A stretch of DNA of 64,000 nucleotides from Hyphomicrobiales bacterium (GTDB lineage: Bacteria; Pseudomonadota; Alphaproteobacteria; Rhizobiales; Rhizobiaceae): the NCBI GenBank assembly GCA_030456445.1, contig JAKDNM010000005.1, forward strand, positions 1 through 64,000, written 5' to 3'. The notes beneath the pieces were generated by a model. It saw only the letters and a list, made by a program, of their open reading frames with translations. It was not told where the DNA came from and searched no databases. Below, in pieces: positions 48,198 through 56,998 of this stretch. A program made the position numbers and the translations under genes. Within the stretch, counting starts at the first letter, position 1, and each line of letters starts with the position of its first letter.

Positions 48198-49775
48198 TTG
48201 TCATCCGTAAGCCTCGTCAGGAAATTCATGACCGTGGGCGGCGCCACCATGGCGAGCCGCCTGCTTGGCTTCTCCCGCGAGGCGATGATGGCGGCGGTGC
48301 TCGGCGCCGGGCCCGTGGCGGACGCCTTCTACGCGGCGTTCCGCTTCCCGAACCTTTTCCGCCGGCTTTTCGCCGAGGGTGCCTTCAACGCCGCTTTCGT
48401 GCCGCTCTTCTCCAAGGAGATCGAGGCCAACGGGCCAGACGGCGCACGGCGTTTCTCCGAGGAGGTCTTCGGCATCCTCTTCACGCTGCTCCTCGGCCTG
48501 ACGATCCTCATGGAACTCGCCATGCCTGTCTTGGCGCGCACGATCATCGCGCCCGGCTTCTCCGGCGACAAAATGGCGCTGACGACCGCGCTCGCGGTCA
48601 TCATGTTCCCCTATCTGATGTGCATGTCGCTGGCCGCCATGATGAGCGGCATCCTGAATTCGCTGCACAAATATTTCGCCGCCGCCATCGCTCCCGTCTT
48701 CCTCAACATCATCTTGATCGGCGTCCTTGCCTATGCGCTCCACAACGGCGTCGATCGCCGGACCGCCGGCCATTTCATGGCATGGGGCGTGCTCGTTGCC
48801 GGCGTCGTCCAGCTTGCGATCGTGGCGGTCGCGGTCCGGCGGTCGGGCATTCGTATCCGTTTGCGCTGGCCGCGCATGACGCCTGCCGTCTGGCGGCTTC
48901 TGGCGCTGGCATTGCCGGCCGCCATCACCGGCGGCATCACCCAGATCAACCTCGTCATCGGCCAGATAATCGCTTCCTCCAGGCCGGGCGCGATCTCGGT
49001 CCTGCAATATGCCGACCGCGTCTACCAGCTTCCGCTCGGCGTAGTGGGGATCGCGGTCGGCGTCGTGCTCCTGCCGGAACTGGCCCGCGCGCTGAAGTCG
49101 GGCCACATGGTCGAGGCGGCGAATTTGCAGAACCGCTCGGTCGAATTCGCGCTGTTCCTGACCTTGCCGGCGGCCGGCGCGCTGTTCGTCATGTCGGATG
49201 CGATCGTCCGTGTCCTCTATGAGCGCGGCGCATTCTCGACCGACACCACCCATTCGGTCGCCGCTGCGCTGGCCATTTTCGGGCTCGGCCTGCCGGCCTT
49301 CGTCATGATCAAGGCCTTCACGCCCGGTTTCTTTGCCCGCGAGGACACCAGGACGCCCATGCGCTTCGCCGCCGTCTCCGTCGCGGTCAACGTGGCTCTG
49401 GCGCTGACGTTATTCCCGATCATCCATGAAGCGGGCATCGCCACGGCGGAGGCTGCCGCCGGCTGGCTGAACGCGCTGATGCTTTTGGTGACGCTGGTCC
49501 GGCGCGGCCATTGGGGGCGCGACGACGGGCTCGTCCGGCGCGTGCCGCGCCTCGTCGTGGCGACGGCTATCATGGCTGTCGCGCTTCATTTCGGTGTAAA
49601 GGCAATGGCGTCATGGCTGACGCCGCAATCGCCGCTCCTGATACAGGCCTCGGCGCTGGCGATGCTGATTGTGGCGGGGATGGTGATCTATTTCGGCACC
49701 GCCTTTGCCATAGGCGGTGCCGAATTCGGAATGATCCGCCGCAACATGGAGCGTGGCCGCAAGCCCGCCGAGTGA
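48198..49775 (+). CDS. murJ: Lipid II flippase MurJ
   Basis: KFMTVGGATMASRLLGFSREAMMAAVLGAGPVADAFYAAFRFPNLFRRLFAEGAFNAAFVP. Confidence 0.97.
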   Translation: MSSVSLVRKFMTVGGATMASRLLGFSREAMMAAVLGAGPVADAFYAAFRFPNLFRRLFAEGAFNAAFVPLFSKEIEANGPDGARRFSEEVFGILFTLLLGLTILMELAMPVLARTIIAPGFSGDKMALTTALAVIMFPYLMCMSLAAMMSGILNSLHKYFAAAIAPVFLNIILIGVLAYALHNGVDRRTAGHFMAWGVLVAGVVQLAIVAVAVRRSGIRIRLRWPRMTPAVWRLLALALPAAITGGITQINLVIGQIIASSRPGAISVLQYADRVYQLPLGVVGIAVGVVLLPELARALKSGHMVEAANLQNRSVEFALFLTLPAAGALFVMSDAIVRVLYERGAFSTDTTHSVAAALAIFGLGLPAFVMIKAFTPGFFAREDTRTPMRFAAVSVAVNVALALTLFPIIHEAGIATAEAAAGWLNALMLLVTLVRRGHWGRDDGLVRRVPRLVVATAIMAVALHFGVKAMASWLTPQSPLLIQASALAMLIVAGMVIYFGTAFAIGGAEFGMIRRNMERGRKPAE

Positions 49776-49787
49776 TGCGGCGGCACG

Positions 49788-50156
49788 TCACGGAGAAACC
49801 GTGATGTTCCCCTTCATGTTGGGGTGGAAGCGGCAGTAATACTCGACCGCGCCCGCCTTCTTGAGCACAAGGCTCGCCGATTTCTTCGCCGGGATCATCA
49901 CGTCCCAGCCGCCCTTCACGGTCGCGGTGTGGGCAAGCACATCCTTGTTCACCCATTCGATCGTGTCGCCGACCTTCGCCTTTATGTCCGCCGGCGAAAA
50001 GACGAGCTTCTCGATCGTCACCGTGATCGTCTCGGCCTGCGCCGGGACGATCATCGCACCGAGCGCAAGCGCGATGAGGAGCGCGGAAGCCAGGCGCGGC
50101 GCCCGCGCCCGGACCTTATTTGAGCTCGGACTGGACATGTTCGGCATGTTCCTCAT
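49788..50156 (-). CDS. Cupredoxin-domain (plastocyanin/amicyanin-like) protein
   Basis: Signal peptide; FSPADIKAKVGDTIEWVNKDVLAHTATVKGGWD...GAVEYYCRFHPNMKGNI Cu ligands. Confidence 0.9.
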   Translation of the reverse strand: MRNMPNMSSPSSNKVRARAPRLASALLIALALGAMIVPAQAETITVTIEKLVFSPADIKAKVGDTIEWVNKDVLAHTATVKGGWDVMIPAKKSASLVLKKAGAVEYYCRFHPNMKGNITVSP

Positions 50157-50640
50157 GGCCCTGGAATATCTTCAGGCCGGTTTCGAGCAAATCCTTCAGT
50201 TCCGGGTTGGTGGCCGACGGGATCAGGAGATCCTTCAGGGCGCCGTTGACCTGCTTGTGGTAGGCGACCTCGTTGGCGACATAAGCCTTGTCGAAGGCCG
50301 CGCCGCTAAGCTTGGCGAGCTTGGCGTGTTCGGCCTTCGCCGCCTTGGTCAGCGCCTCGCTGGTGGCGTTGTCCTCCGGCGTCACCTTGAGCTTCTTGAC
50401 CAGCGCCAGCGCCTGATCGTTGACGGCCTTGTGGTCGCGCAGCATGTCCTCGGCGAACGCCTTGACGTCCTTGTTGTGCGCTTTCTTGAGGGCCTGCTTG
50501 GCCGCATCAATGTCGATTACGCCGGCGGTGTAGGCGATATGGGCGATCTGCGGATCGGTGGGCTTGTCGGCGGCGAATGCCGGCAGGCTTGCCAGGAAAA
50601 GGCACGATGCGGCTAGCACCGAGGTCAATCGAATGGCCAT
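50116..50640 (-). CDS. DUF4142 domain-containing protein
   Basis: Signal peptide; AYTAGVIDIDAAKQALKKAHNKDVKAFAEDMLRDHKAVND. Confidence 0.88.
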   Translation of the reverse strand: MAIRLTSVLAASCLFLASLPAFAADKPTDPQIAHIAYTAGVIDIDAAKQALKKAHNKDVKAFAEDMLRDHKAVNDQALALVKKLKVTPEDNATSEALTKAAKAEHAKLAKLSGAAFDKAYVANEVAYHKQVNGALKDLLIPSATNPELKDLLETGLKIFQGHEEHAEHVQSELK

Positions 50641-50688
50641 GGTTTTTCTCCTTCCGTGGCCGGGCCACGGCTATGTGGTTGGTAACGC

Positions 50689-50719
50689 CTATCTGATGCT
50701 GGCCGGCGGGAAAGGTTCC
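50689..50719 (-). promoter_or_regulatory. ECF-type promoter upstream of DUF4142-cupredoxin operon
   Basis: GGAACCTTTC-N11-CATCAGATAG on minus strand. Confidence 0.6.
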
Positions 50720-50726
50720 CGGAAAA

Positions 50727-51434
50727 TCAATCCGCGAAGCCGAGGCGCAGCATGACGGCTTTCGTCAACCGCTCGCAGCGGCGGCCGGCGAAGGGAAACG
50801 CATCCATCAACACCGGGCCGACTTCCTTTTCTATCTGCTCGCGCACGAGACGGCGGGCGCGGAAGAGCCTTGTCTTCACCGTTTCCGGCTTGATGCCGAG
50901 GAGTTCCGCCGTCTCCTCCATGCTCAGTCCCTCGATCACGCGGGCGACGAACACGGTGCGATAGATGTCGGGCAGATCGTCCGTTGCCCGCTCGACCAGG
51001 TGAAGAATCTGCCTTTGTGCCATCGTACGCTCCGGGTCGGCCTCGCTCGAGCCGAGAGGAAAGGGGATGATGCTCGCCCCGCCAGCGCGGTTCTCGCCAT
51101 AGCTTTCGGGGGCTTCGACAGCCGCCGTCCGGCGCCGCTTGCGCATTCGCCCGAGCGCTTCGTTGATGACGATGCGCGAAAGCCATGTCGCCAGCGCGGA
51201 ATCACCGCGAAACCCGTCGAGATGCGTGAAGGCCCGCATATAGGCCTCCTGGAGCACGTCCTCCGCTTCGCCGTCGCTGCGCACGATGCTGCGGGCGAGC
51301 CGGTAAAGCCTCTGGTTATAGGTCTTGATGAGCAGGCGGCAGGCGCCCGCCTCGCGTGCCCTCGCGCGCTCCACCAGCGCCATGTCGGCACGCAGGGCTA
51401 TGCCCGCCGACGCGGCGTTCGCAACTTTTGCCAT
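50727..51434 (-). CDS. ECF-type RNA polymerase sigma factor
   Basis: RSDGEAEDVLQEAYMRAFTHLDGFRGDSALATWLSRIVINEALGRMRKRRR; LSMEETAELLGIKPETVKTRLFRARR. Confidence 0.94.
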   Translation of the reverse strand: MAKVANAASAGIALRADMALVERARAREAGACRLLIKTYNQRLYRLARSIVRSDGEAEDVLQEAYMRAFTHLDGFRGDSALATWLSRIVINEALGRMRKRRRTAAVEAPESYGENRAGGASIIPFPLGSSEADPERTMAQRQILHLVERATDDLPDIYRTVFVARVIEGLSMEETAELLGIKPETVKTRLFRARRLVREQIEKEVGPVLMDAFPFAGRRCERLTKAVMLRLGFAD

Positions 51435-51451
51435 GACAGCCTCCTGACGCG

Positions 51452-51482
51452 CTATTGGATGACCGCGTCGGTGAAAGGTTCC
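51452..51482 (-). promoter_or_regulatory. ECF-type promoter upstream of ECF sigma gene
   Basis: GGAACCTTTC-N11-CATCCAATAG on minus strand, same spacing as 50689-50719. Confidence 0.6.
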
Positions 51483-51629
51483 GGAACTTAGCACGAAAAA
51501 GGGGCTGTCAGGATCCCCGCTATACGGCGTCAAATTCTCTTGCCGTCCCCTTCGCCATGATCCATAAGCGCCCGTCCAGGAATTTCGCCGCGCGCGAAAC
51601 GGCCCTCCACAAGCCACGAGGAAGAACAG

Positions 51630-52694
51630 ATGTCCTTCAAGCCCCTTGTCTTTTCCGGCGTCCAGCCGACCGGCAACCTCCATCTCGGCAACTATCTCGG
51701 CGCCATCCGCAAATTCGTCGCCCTGCAGGAAAGCCATAACTGCATCTATTGCGTGGTCGACATGCATTCGCTGACGGCGACGCTGGTCCACGAGGATCTT
51801 CCCGACCAGACGCGCGCCATCGCAGCCGCTTACCTGGCGGCCGGCATCGACCCGAAGAAGCATATCGTCTTCAACCAGGCTCGGGTCATGCAGCACGCAG
51901 AGCTAACCTGGGTCTTCAACTGCGTGGCGCGCATGGGCTGGCTGAACCGCATGACGCAGTTCAAGGAAAAGGCCGGCAAGGACCGCGAGAACGCTTCCGT
52001 AGGGCTGTTCACCTATCCCGACCTGATGGCCGCCGACATCCTCGTCTACCGCGCAACCCACGTGCCGGTCGGCGACGACCAGAAGCAGCATCTGGAACTG
52101 ACGCGCGACATCGCCCAGAAATTCAACAATGATTTCTCGGCACGCATCGCCGAACTCGGCGTCGGTGTCGAGATGGCGATGGGCGAGGAGAAGGTGAGCG
52201 GCTTCTTCCCGCTGACCGAGCCGCTGATCGGGGGTGTCGCCACCCGCGTCATGAGCTTGCGCGACGGGTCGAAGAAGATGTCGAAGTCGGACCCGTCCGA
52301 TCTCTCGCGCATCAATTTGACCGATGACGCCGACACGATCGCCAAGAAGATCAAGAAGGCGAAGACCGATCCCGAGGCGCTGCCTTCGGAGGTCGCCGGG
52401 CTGAAGGACCGGCCCGAAGCGGAAAACCTCGTCGGCATCTATGCCGCGCTGGCCGACACGACCAAGGAGAAAATCGTCGCCGAATTCGCCGGCCGGCAGT
52501 TTTCGGCCTTCAAGCCGGCGCTGGCCGACCTCGCGGTCGATAAACTCGCCCCGCTTGCCTCGGAGATGCGCCGCCTGATGGCCGATCCGGCCCATATCGA
52601 CAGTGTCCTCAAGGATGGCGGCGAGCGGGCGCGTGTGCTGGCCGAGGCGACGATGAAGGCGGTGCGGCGCATCGTCGGGCTTCTCGATGATTGA
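51630..52694 (+). CDS. trpS: Tryptophanyl-tRNA synthetase
   Basis: [20 protein letters not shown] (HIGH-like), [16 protein letters not shown] (KMSKS). Confidence 0.98.
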   Translation: MSFKPLVFSGVQPTGNLHLGNYLGAIRKFVALQESHNCIYCVVDMHSLTATLVHEDLPDQTRAIAAAYLAAGIDPKKHIVFNQARVMQHAELTWVFNCVARMGWLNRMTQFKEKAGKDRENASVGLFTYPDLMAADILVYRATHVPVGDDQKQHLELTRDIAQKFNNDFSARIAELGVGVEMAMGEEKVSGFFPLTEPLIGGVATRVMSLRDGSKKMSKSDPSDLSRINLTDDADTIAKKIKKAKTDPEALPSEVAGLKDRPEAENLVGIYAALADTTKEKIVAEFAGRQFSAFKPALADLAVDKLAPLASEMRRLMADPAHIDSVLKDGGERARVLAEATMKAVRRIVGLLDD

Positions 52695-52769
52695 CGCGGC
52701 GCCTGTCGGCTCGCTAGCTTCGGGAAATTGCGGGCGGTGGGTCGCGCCGTCTGCAACGAGGGATGCTTC

Positions 52770-53261
52770 ATGGTTTCCAAACGCCTGAGTCACGAGGCGG
52801 GTCACCGCCGCAAGTTCCTGGCCGTCGTCGACGAGACGCCCGAATGCGAGCGCGCGGTGGCTTATGCCGCCTATCGCGTGAAGGCGACGGGCGGCGGGCT
52901 TGTGCTGCTCTTCGTGGTCGACGCCGGCGACTTCAAGCAATGGCTCGGCGTCGAGCAGATCATGCGCGAGGAGGCTGTCGCCGCCGCCAAGGCCGCGCTC
53001 GACAAATTCGCCTCCAAGGTCCGTGAAAAGCTCGGGATCGAGCCGGAACTGGAGGTGCGCGAAGGCGCGCCGACCGAAGAGATCACCAAGCTCATCGAGG
53101 AGGACCAGGACATCTCCATCCTGGTGCTCGCGGCCGGTTCCTCGAAGGAGGGCCCCGGCCCGCTCGTTACCTCGATCGCGGGCAAGACGGCGGCGTTCCC
53201 GGTTCCCGTCACCGTCGTGCCCCAGGATCTCTCGGACGAGGACATAGAGAGCCTTGCCTGA
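52770..53261 (+). CDS. Universal stress protein (UspA family)
   Basis: FLAVVDETPECERAVAYAAYRVKATGGGLVLLFVV...FPVPVTVVPQDLS. Confidence 0.88.
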   Translation: MVSKRLSHEAGHRRKFLAVVDETPECERAVAYAAYRVKATGGGLVLLFVVDAGDFKQWLGVEQIMREEAVAAAKAALDKFASKVREKLGIEPELEVREGAPTEEITKLIEEDQDISILVLAAGSSKEGPGPLVTSIAGKTAAFPVPVTVVPQDLSDEDIESLA

Positions 53262-53343
53262 GCGGATCGATCGAACTTGTAGATCGGCCGTCAGGGGCCT
53301 ATTTTAGCAGCACACAGGGTTTCCCCCGAAGGGATCGCGCGAA

Positions 53344-53922
53344 ATGTTCATCCAGACAGAATCCACGCCCAATCCGGCGACACTGAAATTCCTGCCCGGC
53401 AAGGTCGTCATGGCCGAGGGCACGGCTGATTTCCGCGATGCCGATGCGGCTGATGCGGCCTCTCCGCTTGCCGGGCGGCTTTTCGCCGTGCCCGGCGTCA
53501 GCGGCGTCTTCTTCGGCTACGATTTCATCGCCGTCACCGTCGAGGGAGCGGAGTGGCAACATTTGAAGCCGGCCGTGCTCGGCGCCATCATGGAGCATTT
53601 CATGGGCGGCGATCCGGTGCTGGCGCCGGCGCATAGCCATGATGCCGACGCGCACCGCGAGACGGGCGAGGAATTCTACGACAAGGAAGACGAGGAGATC
53701 GTCCTGACGATCAAGGAGCTTCTGGAGACGCGCGTGCGCCCGGCGGTCGCCATGGATGGCGGCGATATCACCTTCCGCGGCTTTGAGAACGGCACCGTCT
53801 TTCTGAACATGAAGGGCGCCTGCTCGGGTTGCCCGTCCTCGACGGCGACGCTCAAGCACGGCATCCAGAACCTGCTCAGCCATTTCATCCCCGAAGTGCA
53901 GCAGGTCGAGCAGGTGGTCTGA
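53344..53922 (+). CDS. nfuA: NifU/NfuA family Fe-S scaffold protein
   Basis: MFIQTESTPNPATLKFLPG; CSGCPSS CxxC motif. Confidence 0.95.
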   Translation: MFIQTESTPNPATLKFLPGKVVMAEGTADFRDADAADAASPLAGRLFAVPGVSGVFFGYDFIAVTVEGAEWQHLKPAVLGAIMEHFMGGDPVLAPAHSHDADAHRETGEEFYDKEDEEIVLTIKELLETRVRPAVAMDGGDITFRGFENGTVFLNMKGACSGCPSSTATLKHGIQNLLSHFIPEVQQVEQVV

Positions 53923-53952
53923 GGCCATCGTTCCCCGATAGCGGAACCCAAC

Positions 53953-53983
53953 AAAAAACCGGGCTTTTCGGCCCGGTTTTTTG
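53953..53983. terminator. Rho-independent (bidirectional) terminator between nfuA and L,D-transpeptidase
   Basis: AAAAAACCGGGC-TTTTCG-GCCCGGTTTTTTG. Confidence 0.9.
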
Positions 53984-54033
53984 TCGGATCGTCCCTGTTG
54001 CCTGGACGGTTCCTCCTTCGCGACAGGATCGAC

Positions 54034-54648
54034 CTATTTCACGATCACCTTGGCGCCGACCTGGGCGCGATCGTAGAGGTCGATGATGTCCTGGTTCATC
54101 AGCCGGATGCAGCCCGACGACGAGTTCTTGCCGATCGTCCACCATTCCGGCGAGCCGTGCAGGCGATAGCCCGTGTCGCCATGCTTGGTGAAGAGATAGA
54201 GCGCCCGCGCGCCGAGCGGGTTCCTGAGGCCGGGATCCATGCCTTCGCGGTATTTCGCCAGTTCAGGCTGGCGCTTGATCATCGCCGAAGGCGGCGTCCA
54301 GGTCGGCCATTCGCGCTTCATGGCGACGCGCGTCGTGCCTTTCCACTCGAAGCCTTCCCGACCGACACCGATGCCGTACCGCATCGCCTTGCCGCCACCC
54401 TCGACGAAATAGAGGTGGTGGCCCTTCGTATCGACGATGATCGTGCCGGGTTCCTCGCCCGTGGGGAAGGAAACTTCCCGGCGGCGATACTGTTCGGGCA
54501 CCTTGTAGATGGGAATGGCCGGCAGCTGGTATCCGGCGTCCATTTTCGAGCCATAGGAATCCGTGAACAACGGGCCGACGCTTACGCATCCCGACAGCGC
54601 TGCCGTAAGCATAAGCGCCGCCAGGGTCAAAATCGACTTCATCTTCAT
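54034..54648 (-). CDS. L,D-transpeptidase (YkuD domain) lipoprotein
   Basis: LSGCVSVG lipobox-like; RLHGSPEWWTIGKNSSSGCIRLMNQDIIDLYDR catalytic HGxx...SxGCIRL. Confidence 0.95.
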   Translation of the reverse strand: MKMKSILTLAALMLTAALSGCVSVGPLFTDSYGSKMDAGYQLPAIPIYKVPEQYRRREVSFPTGEEPGTIIVDTKGHHLYFVEGGGKAMRYGIGVGREGFEWKGTTRVAMKREWPTWTPPSAMIKRQPELAKYREGMDPGLRNPLGARALYLFTKHGDTGYRLHGSPEWWTIGKNSSSGCIRLMNQDIIDLYDRAQVGAKVIVK

Positions 54649-54820
54649 CCGCTGTGCTAGCTCCCAGCCGCAATTTCGCCGTCTTTCTAGGGGGCGTTGC
54701 AAACCTTTGCCAAGCACATATCTCCCTGACAGGCTCGGGCAGCCGCTTTCCTTCGGCGGTTATTGTATTTGCGCCACACTTGCGAAGCTGTTTTGGCAGG
54801 ACAACCACAAGGGGAAGTCG

Positions 54821-55237
54821 ATGAACGTAGGTGAAGCGGCGAACCGGTCCGGCCTGCCGGCCAAGACTATCCGCTATTACGAGGATATCGGCTTGATTCG
54901 GCCGGCGCGCGCGGAAAACGGCTATCGCGACTATTCGGCGAGCGACATCCACAAGCTGGCCTTCCTGCGCCGGGCGCGCGGGCTCGGCTTTTCGATCCCC
55001 GATTGCCGGCAGTTGATGGCGCTTTACGAGGACCGCTCGCGCGCCAGCCATGACGTGCGCGAGATCGCCTCCGCCCATGTCGAGGCGATCGGCGAGAAAC
55101 TGCGCGAACTGGAGCAGATGCGCGCCACTCTGCAAAAGCTGATCCATGCCTGCCATGGCGACGATCGGCCGGATTGCCCGATCCTCGACGATATCGCGGG
55201 CGGAGAGCCCCACAAGGCCCGTTCGGCGGCCGGATGA
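54821..55237 (+). CDS. cueR: MerR-family Cu(I)-responsive regulator (CueR-like)
   Basis: MNVGEAANRSGLPAKTIRYYEDIGLIRPARAENGYRDYS; C-terminal CHGDDRPDCPIL metal-binding loop. Confidence 0.88.
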   Translation: MNVGEAANRSGLPAKTIRYYEDIGLIRPARAENGYRDYSASDIHKLAFLRRARGLGFSIPDCRQLMALYEDRSRASHDVREIASAHVEAIGEKLRELEQMRATLQKLIHACHGDDRPDCPILDDIAGGEPHKARSAAG

Positions 55238-55264
55238 TCTGCCGTCAGGCGCCGCTGGCGTGAC

Positions 55265-55567
55265 TCACGGAACGTCGTCCTTGGCGGACATGCCGCCCTC
55301 GTTCTCGAGCGTTCCGATTCTCTCGGTGATGGAACGGTTGAATTTCAGCCGAACGCCGGCTCCAAGCGATCCCTTTTCCGGAATGAACATGGCGCCGAGC
55401 GTTTCCAATGTCGATTGAAGCGCGTCGATGGTAGCGTCGTCGGGAACGCTGATGCCGCGCTCGAACAGTTCTATCGTGCGCGCGTCCACCTGCGAATTGG
55501 CGGCAAGCTTGGGTCGGCTTATCTCGACAAGGGCGCGTCCTGCCCTGCACAGCGGTCCGGTGATCAT
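55265..55567 (-). CDS. Small XRE-like DNA-binding protein
   Basis: CRAGRALVEISRPKLAANSQVDARTIELFERGISVPDDATIDALQSTLETLGAMFI. Confidence 0.75.
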   Translation of the reverse strand: MITGPLCRAGRALVEISRPKLAANSQVDARTIELFERGISVPDDATIDALQSTLETLGAMFIPEKGSLGAGVRLKFNRSITERIGTLENEGGMSAKDDVP

Positions 55568-55734
55568 GGCAACCTCCGATCGCTCGAGAGTAGCATGGAT
55601 GCCGCATATTGCGAGGCCGATCGGCCATCCACAGGCGAGGCTTGCTGCTGGCTGACCTCGCCACCTGACTCTCAAGCATGCCGGCGGCTGATCTCCGGTT
55701 TCCAGCGCGCCGGTGAGGCGTCCTGTCGATATTC

Positions 55735-56229
55735 CTACGCCGCTTTGGCGGCGGCGGAAGACTTGTTGATCGACGTCACCGCCAGATTAGTCAGCTTGTT
55801 GTTGGTCGCCTTCTCCTGGTCGAGTATCTCGCTCAAGAGCTTGTGAGCCTCGTTATGACCGAGGTCTTTCGCCCACTCGCGCAGCGATCCGTATCGGGCG
55901 ATCTCGTAATGCTCGACGGCCTGACAGGCAGCGAGCAGGCCGGCATCGAGCGCCGTACCGGAAGCTTCCTCCATCAGGCCGTCCGCTTCCTTGATGAGCC
56001 CCTCGATGGCATCGCATTTTTCGCCGGAAGCCTTCTTGCCGATAGACTTGAAGACCTGCTCCAGTTTCTTGATCTGCCCCTTGGTCTCCTCGAGATGGTC
56101 CTCGGCGGCCTTTTTCAGTTTCGCGTCATGCGCCGCCCTGGCCACTTTCGGCAGCGCTTTCGTGATCGCGTTTTCGGCATAGTAGATGTCTTCAAGCGTG
56201 TGCTCGAAAATGTCGGCCAGCGTCTTCAT
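55735..56229 (-). CDS. Ferritin-like DUF892 (YciE/YciF family) protein
   Basis: MKTLADIFEHTLEDIYYAENAITKALPKVARAA; QAVEHYEIARYGSLREWA. Confidence 0.92.
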   Translation of the reverse strand: MKTLADIFEHTLEDIYYAENAITKALPKVARAAHDAKLKKAAEDHLEETKGQIKKLEQVFKSIGKKASGEKCDAIEGLIKEADGLMEEASGTALDAGLLAACQAVEHYEIARYGSLREWAKDLGHNEAHKLLSEILDQEKATNNKLTNLAVTSINKSSAAAKAA

Positions 56230-56265
56230 GGCAATCTTCCTCGCGCCGGAATTGGCGTGGAGGAG

Positions 56266-56290
56266 AATGAAGCAGCCGGAGGTTGGTTCC
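56266..56290 (-). promoter_or_regulatory. EcfG/RpoE2-like promoter upstream of DUF892 gene
   Basis: GGAAC-N16-CATT on minus strand, ~37 nt before start codon. Confidence 0.55.
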
Positions 56291-56373
56291 GTGAAGGGCG
56301 CAAGAGCACCGCAAAGGCTGGGTCGGTTTTCGGCGGAATAGGGAAAAGTTACCGGCCTATAGGGGTTCAAAAC

Positions 56374-56901
56374 ATGAACATCCGGTGGCATAGTGCCGCC
56401 ATGCCCATTGTTTCGCCTTTCTCTCTCAATCCCCTCGTCGACGGTCGCCAGTCCGGGCGCGCCATGGTCATCCGTCGCGGCGTCCAGCGCCTGCTTCTCC
56501 AGATGGGGGCGCATGTGCTGCCGGAACTGTCGCTGGCGTCGGGCCGCCGCGCCGATCTCGTCGCCATGACGCGCAAGGGCGACATCTGGATCATCGAGAT
56601 CAAATCCTCGGTCGAGGATTTCCGGGTCGATCGCAAATGGCCGGAATACCGGTTCCATTCCGACCGGTTCTTCTTTGCCACCCATCCCGACGTGCCCGCC
56701 GGGATATTTCCCGAGGAATGCGGCTTCATCGTCTCGGACGGCTACGGCGCCGAGATCTTGCGCGATGCGCCGGAGCACCGCATGCCGGGCGCGACCCGCA
56801 AGGCGCTGATGCTGCGCATCGCGCGTGCCGGCGCTGCACGGCTGACGGCCGCCGAAATGGCGGGCGTCGCGATCCCCGTACTCGACGGCGAAAGCGAATA
56901 G
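56374..56901 (+). CDS. mmcB: MmcB family DNA repair protein
   Basis: GRRADLVAMTRKGDIWIIEIKSSVEDFRVDRKWPEYRFHSDRFFFATHPDVP. Confidence 0.9.
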   Translation: MNIRWHSAAMPIVSPFSLNPLVDGRQSGRAMVIRRGVQRLLLQMGAHVLPELSLASGRRADLVAMTRKGDIWIIEIKSSVEDFRVDRKWPEYRFHSDRFFFATHPDVPAGIFPEECGFIVSDGYGAEILRDAPEHRMPGATRKALMLRIARAGAARLTAAEMAGVAIPVLDGESE

Positions 56902-56998
56902 TCGAAACACGCTCTTCGTATCGGAACCGGCCGTCGGGATCGCGCGTTGAAAAGCGCCAGGCTATCAGGGCCGGTGTCCGGAGAGGGGAAGTCAACCG

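Noticed and set aside
44900-48250. 1116-aa minus-strand ORF antisense to mutS end and glnD
   Set aside because: Frame-shadow of high-GC coding sequence; glnD on the plus strand has full domain structure and the antisense product has no recognisable motifs
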